NCBI RefSeq assembly: GCF_020165195.1
Contig: NZ_JAIUHR010000001.1
Location: 62,001 to 126,000, forward strand
Source: Mesorhizobium sp. CA14
Lineage (GTDB): Bacteria; Pseudomonadota; Alphaproteobacteria; Rhizobiales; Rhizobiaceae
Length of the DNA: 64,000 bases
Direction: 5' to 3'
Shown here: positions 45,108-53,934 of the stretch, in pieces
Layout of the letters: every line of letters begins with the position of its first letter
How positions within the stretch are numbered: position 1 is the first letter of the stretch
Notes under the pieces: generated by a model
Databases searched by the model: none
Told to the model about the DNA's origin: nothing
The model's input: the letters and a program-made list of their open reading frames with translations, nothing else
Made by a program: the position numbers and the translations under genes

Positions 45108-46157
45108 ATGACCGCCTATCTCCTGAAACGCATCATCATCGCCGCCCTCACCCTGGTGCTGGCCTCGATGGTGGTGTTCGCGGTGATGGAGATCCTGCCC
45201 GGCGATCCGGCACGCCTGATGCTGGGCATGAATGCCAGCGCCGACCAGATCGAAGTGCTGCGCAACCAGATGGGGCTGAACGCGCCGCTGGTGCTGCGCT
45301 ACCTGCACTGGGCGGCGGGCTTGCTCAGCCTCGATTTCGGCCGCTCCTACACCTATTCGGTGCCCGTCGTCGACCTGGTGCGCGAACGCATCGCCGTCTC
45401 CCTGCCGCTGGCGCTGATCGCACTGGCGCTCTCGACCATCATCGCCATTCCGGTCGGCGTGTTCTCCGCCAGCCGCCAGGGCAGAGCTGGCGATACGCTC
45501 GCCATGGGCGCCGCGCAGCTCGGCGTCGCCGTGCCGAATTTCTGGTTCGCGCTGATGCTGATCTATCTGTTTGCCGTCTGGCTGCATCTGGTGCCGGCCG
45601 GCGGCTTTCCGGGCTGGAGCGCCGGCATCTGGGCTGCGTTGAAATCCCTGCTGTTGCCGGCCGTCGCGCTGGCATTGCCGCAGGCGGCGATCCTGGCGCG
45701 CGTCGCCCGCTCGGCGCTGATCGAGGTGCTTAACGAGGACTATATCCGCACCGCGCGCGCCAAGGGCCTGCCCTATCGCGCCGTGCTCTGGCGCCATGCG
45801 CTGCGCAACGCCATGATCCCGGTGCTCACCATCCTCGGCCTGCAATTCGCGTTCCTGCTTGCCGGCACCATCATCATCGAGAATGTCTTTTACCTGCCTG
45901 GCCTCGGGCGGCTGATCTTTCAGGCGATCACCCAGCGCGACCTGATCGTGGTCGAGAGCATCGTCATGCTGCTGGTCACCGCGGTGATCCTGATCAACCT
46001 CCTCGTCGACTTCTCCTACGCCATCGTCGACCCGCGCCTTAGAGCAATTCCAGGAAAAGTGCGTAGCGGTTTTCCGTCCGGAATTGCGCCAAAACAAATA
46101 CTGAGAGCGGTTCAGCGATTCCGCGAAACGCGGAACCGCTCGAGAGGCCGGCAATGA
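45108..46157 (+). CDS. ABC transporter permease (DppB-type) with repeat-derived tail
   Basis: A 349-residue inner-membrane permease with six hydrophobic segments. The EAA-loop is ARVARSALIEVLNEDYIRTARAKGLP. DppB proteins end a few residues after FSYAIVDPRLR; here the frame continues for 37 residues (AIPGKVRSGFPSGIAPKQ...) encoded by a family A repeat and a hairpin. The altered end still overlaps the next permease start as ATGA, so coupling is kept. Whether the tail is harmless is unknown. Confidence 0.92.
   Translation: MTAYLLKRIIIAALTLVLASMVVFAVMEILPGDPARLMLGMNASADQIEVLRNQMGLNAPLVLRYLHWAAGLLSLDFGRSYTYSVPVVDLVRERIAVSLPLALIALALSTIIAIPVGVFSASRQGRAGDTLAMGAAQLGVAVPNFWFALMLIYLFAVWLHLVPAGGFPGWSAGIWAALKSLLLPAVALALPQAAILARVARSALIEVLNEDYIRTARAKGLPYRAVLWRHALRNAMIPVLTILGLQFAFLLAGTIIIENVFYLPGLGRLIFQAITQRDLIVVESIVMLLVTAVILINLLVDFSYAIVDPRLRAIPGKVRSGFPSGIAPKQILRAVQRFRETRNRSRGRQ
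46042..46141. repeat. Palindromic repeat family A (copy 4) plus hairpin inside dppB-type gene
   Basis: GCAATTCCAGGAAAAGTGCG...CGTCCGGAATTGC and its CAAAACAAATA tail (46042-46099) are nearly identical to the copy at 8070. A hairpin follows, GAGCGGTTC (46105-46113) with GAACCGCTC (46133-46141), with an inner TTCCGCG/CGCGGAA stem. All of it is read in frame as protein. Confidence 0.85.
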
Positions 46158-47023
46158 CCATGCGCATCGACCTGCCCGAGGAAACCATCGCCGGCGTGCT
46201 GGCCAAGGCCTTCGGCAACCGCTCCTTCCTGATCGGTCTGGCCATCACGCTGCTGGTTGTGGCCGTCGCGCTCCTCTCGTTTGTCTGGACGCCTTACGAC
46301 GTCACAAAGTTGGTGATCGCCGACAAGACGCAGGCGCCCTCTTGGGCGCACTGGTTCGGCACCGACCATTTCGGCCGCGACATCCTGTCGATGATCATGG
46401 TCGGCGCCCGCAATTCGATTGCCGTGGCGCTGGTCGCCGTCGGCATCGGCATGGGTATCGGCGTGCCGCTCGGCGCCTTCGCCGCCGCGCGCGGCGGACT
46501 GGCCGACGAGGCGCTGATGCGCGTCAACGATCTCGTCTTCGCCTTCCCGGCATTGCTGTCAGCGATCATGATCACCGCGATCTTCGGTCCCGGCGCCGTC
46601 AACGCCATCATCGCCATCGGCATCTTCAACATCCCGGTCTTTGCCCGTGTCACCCGCGCCGGCGCTTTAGCCATCTGGCCGCGCGAGTTCATCCTTGCCG
46701 CGCGCGCCGCCGGCAAGGGTCTGACGCGGATCACCGTCGAGCACATCCTGCCCAACATCGCGACGCTGCTGCTCGTCCAGGGCACGATCCAGTTCGCGCT
46801 GGGCATCCTCGCCGAAGCCGGGCTTTCCTATGTCGGCCTCGGCGCCCAACCGCCGATGCCGAGCTGGGGCCGCATGCTGTTCGATGCCCAGACGCGCATG
46901 GTGACCGCGCCCTGGATGGCGATCTTCCCCGGCATGGCGATCGTCATCACCGTGCTTGGGCTGAACCTGCTCGGCGACGGCATCGCCGACATCCTCGATC
47001 CGAAATCGCGGCGGCGCCGATGA
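46154..47023 (+). CDS. ABC transporter permease (DppC-type)
   Basis: A 289-residue permease with six membrane segments. It has the family's periplasmic HWFGTDHFGRDILSMIMVGAR loop and the EAA-loop ARVTRAGALAIWPREFILAARAAG. It pairs with the preceding DppB-type protein to form the channel. Starts and stops overlap both neighbours by ATGA, showing a tightly coupled operon. Confidence 0.93.
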   Translation: MTMRIDLPEETIAGVLAKAFGNRSFLIGLAITLLVVAVALLSFVWTPYDVTKLVIADKTQAPSWAHWFGTDHFGRDILSMIMVGARNSIAVALVAVGIGMGIGVPLGAFAAARGGLADEALMRVNDLVFAFPALLSAIMITAIFGPGAVNAIIAIGIFNIPVFARVTRAGALAIWPREFILAARAAGKGLTRITVEHILPNIATLLLVQGTIQFALGILAEAGLSYVGLGAQPPMPSWGRMLFDAQTRMVTAPWMAIFPGMAIVITVLGLNLLGDGIADILDPKSRRRR

Positions 47024-48642
47024 GCCTGCTCGAGATCGAGAACCTGTCGCTGACGATCAGCGCCACACCGATCCTCAAAGGCGTCGATCTGGCCATCGCG
47101 GCGGGCGAGGTCGTGGGCCTTGTCGGCGAATCCGGCTCCGGCAAGTCGATGACGGCGCTGACAATCATGCGGCTGCTGCCGCATCTGGCCCGCGCCAAAG
47201 GCCGCGTCGCCTTCGATGGCATCGACATCCTCGGCGCGAGCGAGGACCAGATGTGCGCCTTGCGCGGCGACGATATCGGCATGGTCTTCCAGGAGCCGAT
47301 GACGGCGCTCAACCCGGTCAAGACCATCGGCGAGCAGGTCGCCGAAGGCATACGCTGGCACACCAAGGCGGGCCGTGCCGAAGCGGAGGAGCGCGCGCGA
47401 AAAATCCTCGACCGGGTCGGGCTGCCGGAGGCCAAATTCCCGCTGTCGCGCTACCCGCACGAACTGTCGGGCGGCCAGCGCCAGCGCGTCGTCATCGCAA
47501 TCGCCTGTGCGCTGAAGCCGAAGCTGCTCATCGCCGACGAGCCGACGACGGCGCTCGATGTGGTGCTGCAGGCGCAGATCCTCGATCTTTTGCGCGATCT
47601 GGTCAGCGAAAACCGCATGGGGCTGCTGCTCATCTCGCACGACCTCGCGGTGGTGACCGAGATGGCCGACCGCCTGACCATCCTGCGCCGTGGCGAGGTG
47701 ACGGAAGCCGGCGACACCGCCCGCACGCTGTCGGAACAATCACATCCCTACACACGCGAGTTGGCGCTGGCTTCCATGCATGTGCCGGCGCGCCCAAAAC
47801 CGCATCCTGCCGGCTCGGCAAAACCCTTGCTCGAAGTCGAAAGCGTCGGCCGGGACTATCCGGGGCGACGCAAATCGCTAATCCGGCCGGCGCAACCGAT
47901 CCGCGCCGTCGACGATGTCTCGCTCACCATCGAGCCCGCGCAATCGGTGGCGCTGGTCGGCCGCTCGGGCTGCGGCAAGTCCACGCTTGCCCGCATGATC
48001 CTCGCTTTGGACAAGCCGACGGCGGGCACGATCCGCTTTCGCGGCGAGCCCATCACCGGCAAGCCGGAATCGGCGTTGAGGCCGGCAAGGCGCGACATGC
48101 AGGTCGTGTTCCAGGATCCCTACGGCTCCTTCGACCCGCGCCAGAAGGTGGAAAAGCTGGTGGCCGAGCCGCTGCATCTTCTGGAAAAGCAGCCGACAAA
48201 GGCCGAGCGCCGCGAGATGGTCGCGCATGCGCTGCACGAGGTCGGGCTAGGCCCGCGCGACATGGACAAATACCCGCATGAATTCTCAGGCGGCCAGCGT
48301 CAGCGCCTGTCGATCGCGCGTGCCATCATCACGCGGCCCAAGCTGGTGGTCGCCGACGAGCCGGTCTCGGCCCTCGACGTCTCGATCCGCGCCCAGATCC
48401 TCGACCTTTTCGCCGAGCTCAACCAGAAGCTCGGCATCGCCTATCTCTTCATCACCCATGACCTGACGGTCGCCCGCGCCATGGCGGACGAGGTGCTGGT
48501 CATGCATGAAGGCAAGATCGTCGAGCGCGGCCCCGCCGCCGATGTGCTCGACCACCCGCGCTCGGAAGCGGCGCAAGCGCTGGTCGCGGCGGCGCCCGAC
48601 CTGCATCGCGCGATCGCGCGCAAAATGCAGGAACAGGGGTAG
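47020..48642 (+). CDS. ABC transporter ATP-binding protein, fused DppD-DppF type
   Basis: A 540-residue protein with two ABC ATPase domains. Domain 1 has Walker A GESGSGKS (36-43), signature LSGGQRQRV and ADEPTTALD. Domain 2 has GRSGCGKST (about 314-322), FSGGQRQRL and ADEPVSALD. Each is followed by an oligopeptide-type C-terminal segment (SHPYTREL in the first). One gene thus replaces dppD and dppF, a common arrangement in rhizobia. It completes the importer begun at 43370. Confidence 0.94.
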   Translation: MSLLEIENLSLTISATPILKGVDLAIAAGEVVGLVGESGSGKSMTALTIMRLLPHLARAKGRVAFDGIDILGASEDQMCALRGDDIGMVFQEPMTALNPVKTIGEQVAEGIRWHTKAGRAEAEERARKILDRVGLPEAKFPLSRYPHELSGGQRQRVVIAIACALKPKLLIADEPTTALDVVLQAQILDLLRDLVSENRMGLLLISHDLAVVTEMADRLTILRRGEVTEAGDTARTLSEQSHPYTRELALASMHVPARPKPHPAGSAKPLLEVESVGRDYPGRRKSLIRPAQPIRAVDDVSLTIEPAQSVALVGRSGCGKSTLARMILALDKPTAGTIRFRGEPITGKPESALRPARRDMQVVFQDPYGSFDPRQKVEKLVAEPLHLLEKQPTKAERREMVAHALHEVGLGPRDMDKYPHEFSGGQRQRLSIARAIITRPKLVVADEPVSALDVSIRAQILDLFAELNQKLGIAYLFITHDLTVARAMADEVLVMHEGKIVERGPAADVLDHPRSEAAQALVAAAPDLHRAIARKMQEQG

Positions 48643-48731
48643 GCGATCAGCCCGTTTGCCTGACGCAATTCAGGACGGAAGGCTACGGCGAAGTCGCCGA
48701 GCCTAAACGCTCATACTTGTCCTGGAATGCT

Positions 48732-49163
48732 TCAGCTCTCCGGCTTCACCAAATCGACGGGGCTGATGTCGAGCAGGTCGAGCGTGCGGCGCAGAAGCTT
48801 CACTTCGCTCTGCGCCAGCCTGGCATCGGCCTTGGCGATCTCGGCCATGTGGCGGGCAAGCAGCTTCCGGCGCTCGACATCGAGATCGCGAAACAGCGCG
48901 ATCGCCTGCGAGCCGTTGGTCTCGTAGCCATAATCGTTGAGATATTCGATGACGCTGTCGATCGAGGCCTCAGGGATGCCGAAGGCTTCCTTGCAGATGC
49001 GCCGGAACACGACCATCTCGCTCTCCGAGACCGAGCCGTCGGCAAGGATCATGCGGAACAACATCAGAAGTTCGGCCGACAGCACCGGGTCGTCCGCCAC
49101 CTTGCGCACGCCCGGGTCACCGTCGAAGATCGAACGTATCTGGTCGAGCAGCGCCATCGCCAT
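48732..49163 (-). CDS. TerB-family tellurite-resistance-like protein
   Basis: A 143-residue, all-helical, acidic protein. SAELLMLFRMILADGSVSESEMVVFRRI is the TerB-like metal-binding helix pair, with D and E residues. GGGGAG lies six bases before ATG 49163. TerB-domain proteins are linked to stress responses; the role here is unknown. A worn family A fragment (48661-48728) separates it from the ABC gene. Confidence 0.78.
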   Translation of the reverse strand: MAMALLDQIRSIFDGDPGVRKVADDPVLSAELLMLFRMILADGSVSESEMVVFRRICKEAFGIPEASIDSVIEYLNDYGYETNGSQAIALFRDLDVERRKLLARHMAEIAKADARLAQSEVKLLRRTLDLLDISPVDLVKPES

Positions 49164-49271
49164 CAAAGCTCCCCTTTGCGATTCCGTCGAGATTGTTAGC
49201 GTGGAATTGGTCTTGCGCAAACTGGTGGAGCGTGATGGAAGCTGCGGCTTCCTTCCAAGCACCCCTTCCCG

Positions 49272-50057
49272 ATGATCGACCTGACCCTGCAGACCGTTCT
49301 CATCCTCATCGCCGCCGCCTTTGCCGCTGGCTTCGTCGACTCGATCGCCGGCGGCGGCGGGCTGATCACGATCCCGGCGCTGCTGCTCGCCGGTTTTTCG
49401 CCGGTCGCAGCACTCGGCACGAACAAATTGCAAGGGATGTTCGGTTCCGGCTCGGCGACCATCCACTATGCTGCCAACGGCCAGGTCGATTTGCGCCGCC
49501 AGCTGCCGTCGGCGCTGCTGGCGCTTGTCGGCGGCGCAGTCGGGGCGCTTTTGGCGACCGTCGTGCCCGGCGATTTCCTGCGCGCGCTGCTGCCGCTGCT
49601 GCTGATCGCCATCGCGCTCTATTTCGCGCTGAAGCCGAACATGCACGACGTCGACCGCGCCGAGCGGCTGTCGCCTTTCCTGTTCGGGCTGATCGTCCCG
49701 CCGCTGGTCGGCTTCTATGACGGGCTCTTCGGTCCCGGCGCCGGCTCCTTCTACATGCTCGCCTTCGTCACGCTCGCCGGCTATGGCGTGCTCAAGGCGA
49801 CGGCGCACACCAAGCTGCTCAACTTCGCCTCCAACATCGGCGGCTTCGTCGTCTTCGCCGCCGTCGGCGTCATCGACTGGAAGATCGGCCTGATGATGGG
49901 CGTGGCGCAGTTCATCGGCGCCCGCGTAGGCGCGAGCCTGGCAATCCGCATCGGCGCGAAGCTGATCAAGCCGCTGCTGGTGGTGGTCTGCCTGGCGCTG
50001 GCGATCAAGCTCTTGGCCGACCCCGCCAATCCGCTGCGCCAACTGGTTGGTGTGTGA
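49272..50057 (+). CDS. TSUP-family (TauE/SafE) transporter
   Basis: A 261-residue membrane protein with about eight hydrophobic segments. Two half-repeats are marked by GFVDSIAGGGGLITIPALL (20-38) and VGFYDGLFGPGAGSFYML. The family exports sulfite, sulfoacetate or other organosulfur anions. The substrate is not determinable. It diverges from the TerB-like gene. Confidence 0.88.
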   Translation: MIDLTLQTVLILIAAAFAAGFVDSIAGGGGLITIPALLLAGFSPVAALGTNKLQGMFGSGSATIHYAANGQVDLRRQLPSALLALVGGAVGALLATVVPGDFLRALLPLLLIAIALYFALKPNMHDVDRAERLSPFLFGLIVPPLVGFYDGLFGPGAGSFYMLAFVTLAGYGVLKATAHTKLLNFASNIGGFVVFAAVGVIDWKIGLMMGVAQFIGARVGASLAIRIGAKLIKPLLVVVCLALAIKLLADPANPLRQLVGV

Positions 50058-50110
50058 GGGCTCCTGCTGGTAGAGTTCTGGTGTTGCGAATCATGTTGGA
50101 GGGACCAGAC

Positions 50111-50331
50111 ATGAATCTCAGTGCACCCACCCAGATCGGGTTCATTATTCGTTGGTTATAGCCGTCATCGGCCTTCTCGCCGCGCTTGGCGCTCTTGCAT
50201 TTATTCCGATTGCGTCCGTTTGGATCATGCTCATCGCCTACATCGTGCTCGCCGTGGGCTGTTTGATGCGGTGCTTGAAATTCGCAGATCTCAGGCAACT
50301 CGGAGCGCCCGGCCCTGCCGGGCGCTTTTGA
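50111..50331 (+). pseudogene. Small membrane protein, frameshifted
   Basis: The start MNLSAPTQIGFII (from 50111, behind TTGGAGGGACCAGAC) stops after RWL. In another frame, LVIAVIGLLAALGALAFIPI and a second hydrophobic segment continue at once from about 50151. One missing base (expected ATTATTTCG, present ATTATTCG) joins them into a two-segment protein of about 60 residues like short rhizobial hypothetical membrane proteins. The downstream end is also unclear, as the frame runs through a terminator to 50331. Confidence 0.55.
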
Positions 50332-50334
50332 TTT
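50305..50334 (+). terminator. Rho-independent terminator
   Basis: GCGCCCGGC (50305-50313) pairs perfectly with GCCGGGCGC (50317-50325) around CCT and is followed by TTTTGATTTTT. It ends the small membrane ORF transcript just before the AraC gene. Confidence 0.85.
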
Positions 50335-50363
50335 TTGCGATCCTGTTCTGCTAGGCTCGGATC

Positions 50364-51197
50364 ATGTCCGACGAGCCAGAGCGCCATCGCCAGGATAATC
50401 GCTCTCCCGCCCTCCATTTCGAGATGGTGCGGCGCAAGCCCGCCGTGTCGCTCGCGGGCATCGTCACGGATATCTGCGGCTACCGCGAGACCTGCCCCGG
50501 CCATTTCCGCATCGTCGAATTTGCTTCGCTGACCGTGCCGCTGGTGATCAGCTTCGCCGAAGTCTTCGCCATCGGGCTCGGTCACAGCCCCGGCGACAAT
50601 GACCGCTACGCCAGCTTCGCCGCCGGCCTCTATGCCGGGCCGGTCATGATCGAATCCTTCGGCGGCGCCTGCTGCGTCCAGGTCAATTTCACGCCGCTTG
50701 GCGCCAGGCAATTCTTCGGCCTGCCGATGAGCGAGCTGCGGGATCGCATGGTCGGGTTGGATGATGCGCTGGGCTTTGACGGCATCGCGCTGCGCGAAGA
50801 GCTCGGCGAAGCGGCTGATTGGAACGCGCGCTTCGACATTGCCGAAGGATTTATTACCAGCCGCCTTGCCGAAGCGAACGCCCTTTCGCCCGCAATCGCC
50901 TGGGCGTACAGGACGGTCGTCATGTCGGGCGGCCGCACCCGCATTTCGGCACTCGCCGGCGAGATCGGCTGGAGCCGCAAGCACCTGGCCGCCAAATTCA
51001 CCGACGCGATCGGCATCGGCCCGAAGACATTGTCACGCATCGTACGCTTCAACCGCGCGCTGTCCCTGTCGAAGAGGCAGGATAATGACTGGGCCGGCAT
51101 CGCCGCCGATTGCGGCTATGCCGACCAGGCGCATCTGGTGCGCGAGTTCCGTCAGTTGGCCGGCGAAACGCCGACAGGGCTCGCGGCGATAATCTAG
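50364..51197 (+). CDS. AraC-family transcriptional regulator
   Basis: A 277-residue regulator with an N-terminal DUF-type sensing domain and a C-terminal AraC double helix-turn-helix: ISALAGEIGWSRKHLAAKF and WAGIAADCGYADQAHLVREF, with GETPTGLAA at the end. It is followed after 85 bases by a VOC-family gene in the same direction, its possible target. The ligand is unknown. Confidence 0.87.
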   Translation: MSDEPERHRQDNRSPALHFEMVRRKPAVSLAGIVTDICGYRETCPGHFRIVEFASLTVPLVISFAEVFAIGLGHSPGDNDRYASFAAGLYAGPVMIESFGGACCVQVNFTPLGARQFFGLPMSELRDRMVGLDDALGFDGIALREELGEAADWNARFDIAEGFITSRLAEANALSPAIAWAYRTVVMSGGRTRISALAGEIGWSRKHLAAKFTDAIGIGPKTLSRIVRFNRALSLSKRQDNDWAGIAADCGYADQAHLVREFRQLAGETPTGLAAII

Positions 51198-51282
51198 CCC
51201 TCAGGCGAGGTAACATTTGTTCAAGACGCCAAAATCGCCTTCGCACAGACTGGCATTCATCAACCGATCCAGGGAGATTGTC

Positions 51283-51702
51283 ATGCCGAGAGCAAACGAA
51301 GCACCCCGTCTCTACCCGGCCCTACGCTACAGAAATGCCGCCAAGATGATCGACTGGCTTTGCGAGGCCTTCGGCTTCGAGGTCCGCGCCCGCTATGGCG
51401 AGGGCGACATTGTCCACCACGCCGAGCTGACTTTCGGCTCCTCGATGATTATGCTGGGCACAGCACGCGACGACGACTACGGCAAGATGGTGGGCGAGCC
51501 CGGCAGTGGTGGAGGCAAGTCGATCTACATCGCTGTCGGTGATGCCGATACCGCCTACGTGCGTGCCAAGAAGGCCGGCGCGAAAATCCTGCAGGAACTG
51601 GTCGACCGCGACTATGGCAGCCGCGAGTTCATCTGCCTCGACCCGGAAGGCAATGTCTGGTCCTTCGGCACCTATTGGCCGAAGGCGGGTGAGAAGGCTT
51701 AG
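51283..51702 (+). CDS. VOC-family (glyoxalase/bleomycin-resistance-like) protein
   Basis: A 139-residue protein of the vicinal-oxygen-chelate fold. LYPALRYRNAAKMIDWLCEAFGFEV is the first beta-alpha module, and FICLDPEGNVWSFGTYWP the C-terminal strand found in PhnB-like members. GGGAG lies seven bases before ATG 51283. The AraC gene upstream may regulate it. Its stop abuts the convergent cobQ stop without a spacer. Confidence 0.85.
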   Translation: MPRANEAPRLYPALRYRNAAKMIDWLCEAFGFEVRARYGEGDIVHHAELTFGSSMIMLGTARDDDYGKMVGEPGSGGGKSIYIAVGDADTAYVRAKKAGAKILQELVDRDYGSREFICLDPEGNVWSFGTYWPKAGEKA

Positions 51703-53178
51703 TCAGCGCGCCAGCCCAAAAATCGCGTCGCAGTCGAGATGCCTCTCCAACTCCGCGGCGACCTCGTCCAGCGCCTTTTCGACGTCCGCGCGATACTCGA
51801 TGCCGCCTCCCCTGACGCCAAGGCTCTCCAGATAGGCGGCGCGAAACGCGTCGGCGGAGAACAGTCCGTGCAGATACGTGCCGATCACCTTGCCGTCGGC
51901 GGAAACAGCGCCGTCCTTGGCGCCATTGAGCATCGTCGACGGTCGCGCCGTGTCCGCGCCGGTGGTGCGGCCGAGATGGATCTCATAGCCCTCGAGCGGC
52001 AGGCCGAACTGCACCGAATGCGCGCTTGAATTGCGCACGGTCTTCTCGGGCTCCATCACCGTTTCGATGTCGAGCAGGCCAAGGCCTTCGGCCTCGGTGA
52101 CGCTGCCTTCGATGCCGTCGGGATCGCGCACCATGCGGCCGAGCATCTGGTAGCCGCCGCAGATGCCGACGACATGGCCGCCGCGCTTGCGATGGGCGAG
52201 AAGATCGCGATCCCAGCCGTTCTCGCGGAATTTCAGGAGGTCGCCGATCGTCGATTTGGAGCCGGGGATAACCACCAGCCCGGCATCTTCCGGCAGCTTC
52301 TTGCCCGGCGGCACGAACACCACCTCGATCTGCGGCTCGGCTTTCAGCGGATCGAGATCGTCGAAATTGGCGATCCGCGCCAGCATCGGCACCGCCACCT
52401 TCAGCGCCCGTTTCTCGCCGGAAGCGAGGCGTTCGAGCACGACGGAATCTTCGGACGGCAGCCGCCCGGCCGCCTTCAGCCACGGCACGACGCCGAAGCA
52501 GCGCCAGCCGGTGAACCTTTCGATCGCGCTTATCCCCTCGTCGAACAACGAGACATCGCCGCGGAACTTGTTGATGAGATAGCCGGCGATCATGCGCCGG
52601 TCTTCCTCCGGCAGGATCAGGTGCGTGCCGGCCACGGACGCAATGACGCCGCCGCGGTCGATGTCGCCGACCAGGATCACCGGCACATTGGCGCGCGTGG
52701 CGAAGCCCATATTGGCGATGTCGCGGCTTCTGAGATTGATCTCGGCGGGCGAGCCCGCACCCTCGACGATGACCAGGTCCGCGCCCTCGCCGACCTTCGC
52801 CCAGGACTCCAGCACCGCGTCCAACAGCCCGGCTTTCATCGCCTGGTAGTCGCGCGCCCGCGCCTCGCCGTAGACTTTGCCCTGCACCACCACTTGCGAG
52901 CCAATATCGCTCTGCGGCTTGAGCAGCACCGGGTTCATATGGACGGTCGGCCTCACCCCGCAGGCCAGCGCCTGCAGCCACTGCCCGCGGCCGATCTCGC
53001 CTTCGCCGGTTTTGTCGTCGCCCGGAATGTCGGCAACGGCGGCGTTGTTCGACATGTTCTGCGGCTTGAACGGCCGCACCTTCAGCCCGCGATTCTTCGC
53101 GGCGCGGCAAAGCCCCGCCACCAGCACGGTCTTGCCGACATCCGAGCCGGTGCCCTGCAGCATGATCGCTTTGGCCAT
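51703..53178 (-). CDS. cobQ: Cobyric acid synthase CobQ
   Basis: A 491-residue glutamine-dependent amidotransferase that amidates four side chains in adenosylcobyrinate during B12 synthesis. The N-terminal ATP-binding domain has MLQGTGSDVGKTVLVAGLCR and FKPQNMSNNAAV. The class I amidotransferase domain has the nucleophile Cys in GICGGYQMLG (about 339) and the His in GTYLHGLF. The start at 53178 shares its A with the TGA of the preceding gene, giving TGATG coupling. No other cobalamin gene is nearby. Confidence 0.95.
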   Translation of the reverse strand: MAKAIMLQGTGSDVGKTVLVAGLCRAAKNRGLKVRPFKPQNMSNNAAVADIPGDDKTGEGEIGRGQWLQALACGVRPTVHMNPVLLKPQSDIGSQVVVQGKVYGEARARDYQAMKAGLLDAVLESWAKVGEGADLVIVEGAGSPAEINLRSRDIANMGFATRANVPVILVGDIDRGGVIASVAGTHLILPEEDRRMIAGYLINKFRGDVSLFDEGISAIERFTGWRCFGVVPWLKAAGRLPSEDSVVLERLASGEKRALKVAVPMLARIANFDDLDPLKAEPQIEVVFVPPGKKLPEDAGLVVIPGSKSTIGDLLKFRENGWDRDLLAHRKRGGHVVGICGGYQMLGRMVRDPDGIEGSVTEAEGLGLLDIETVMEPEKTVRNSSAHSVQFGLPLEGYEIHLGRTTGADTARPSTMLNGAKDGAVSADGKVIGTYLHGLFSADAFRAAYLESLGVRGGGIEYRADVEKALDEVAAELERHLDCDAIFGLAR

Positions 53179-53795
53179 CAGCCCCTGCCCTTCAAGTCGG
53201 TCATCGGGCCGATCGTCGATTTCTGCGCCAGCGGCCCGCCGCGCCAGAGATAGAGCGCCATCAGCGGTTCCTTGCCCGTGCGCATGGCATGGCTGACGTT
53301 GGAAGCGTGGTGAATGACCTCGCCGGCGTCGCGAACATGGAAACCGCCCTCGCCCATCCGCCATTCCGTGCCGCCGGTCAGCGGGATGTAGATCTCCTCC
53401 GCAATGTGATGATGGTCGGGATAGACGATGTCGGGCCCGAGGATCAGCAGACCGGCCGCGACCTCTTCGTTGACGAAATGCCCGCGTGTGCCGAACACTT
53501 CCAGCCAGCCGTAATTGTCGATGAAGCTCTGCCCGAAATCGGCGGCGGTATAAGTCTGCCCCCATCGCAACTCGTCCCGATGATCGGCAACGAATCGCGT
53601 CAATGGCCTGGCGTCGGCCGGTGCAAGCTTCGCGAGCCGATCGAGATAGCGGAGGCAGCCAAGCGCGCGCCGCGCGAGAGAACGCGCAGGCATGTCCCAG
53701 CCGATGCGCGCGACTTCGTCCCTCACCAGATCATTGTCGACGCCCGCGAGACAGGCTTGGAATCGCTCCAGCAACTCATCGAAAATTGTCGGCAC
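53178..53795 (-). CDS. DMSP lyase-like cupin (DddL/DddQ superfamily)
   Basis: A 205-residue protein with a C-terminal cupin barrel. The metal site reads YPDHHHIAEEIYIPLTGG (125-142), with H128-H130, E133/E134 and Y136, and the second motif is VIHHASNVSHAM with H169. This pattern and ALYLWRGG match the dimethylsulfoniopropionate lyase superfamily. Activity on DMSP cannot be claimed: many such cupins have other substrates. It is translationally coupled to cobQ, with no obvious functional link. Confidence 0.75.
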   Translation of the reverse strand: MPTIFDELLERFQACLAGVDNDLVRDEVARIGWDMPARSLARRALGCLRYLDRLAKLAPADARPLTRFVADHRDELRWGQTYTAADFGQSFIDNYGWLEVFGTRGHFVNEEVAAGLLILGPDIVYPDHHHIAEEIYIPLTGGTEWRMGEGGFHVRDAGEVIHHASNVSHAMRTGKEPLMALYLWRGGPLAQKSTIGPMTDLKGRG

Positions 53796-53934
53796 GCACG
53801 AGCTCCGTTCGTCATTTCATGCACAGCCGGTTCTCAACGGCCCGGGTTGCGCGGCGGCATCATTGGTCTAGATTGAACGGCGCGCAAAGCCAAAAACGAC
53901 AGGCCAGAAGGCCTGAAACGACAGGGAGCACGCC

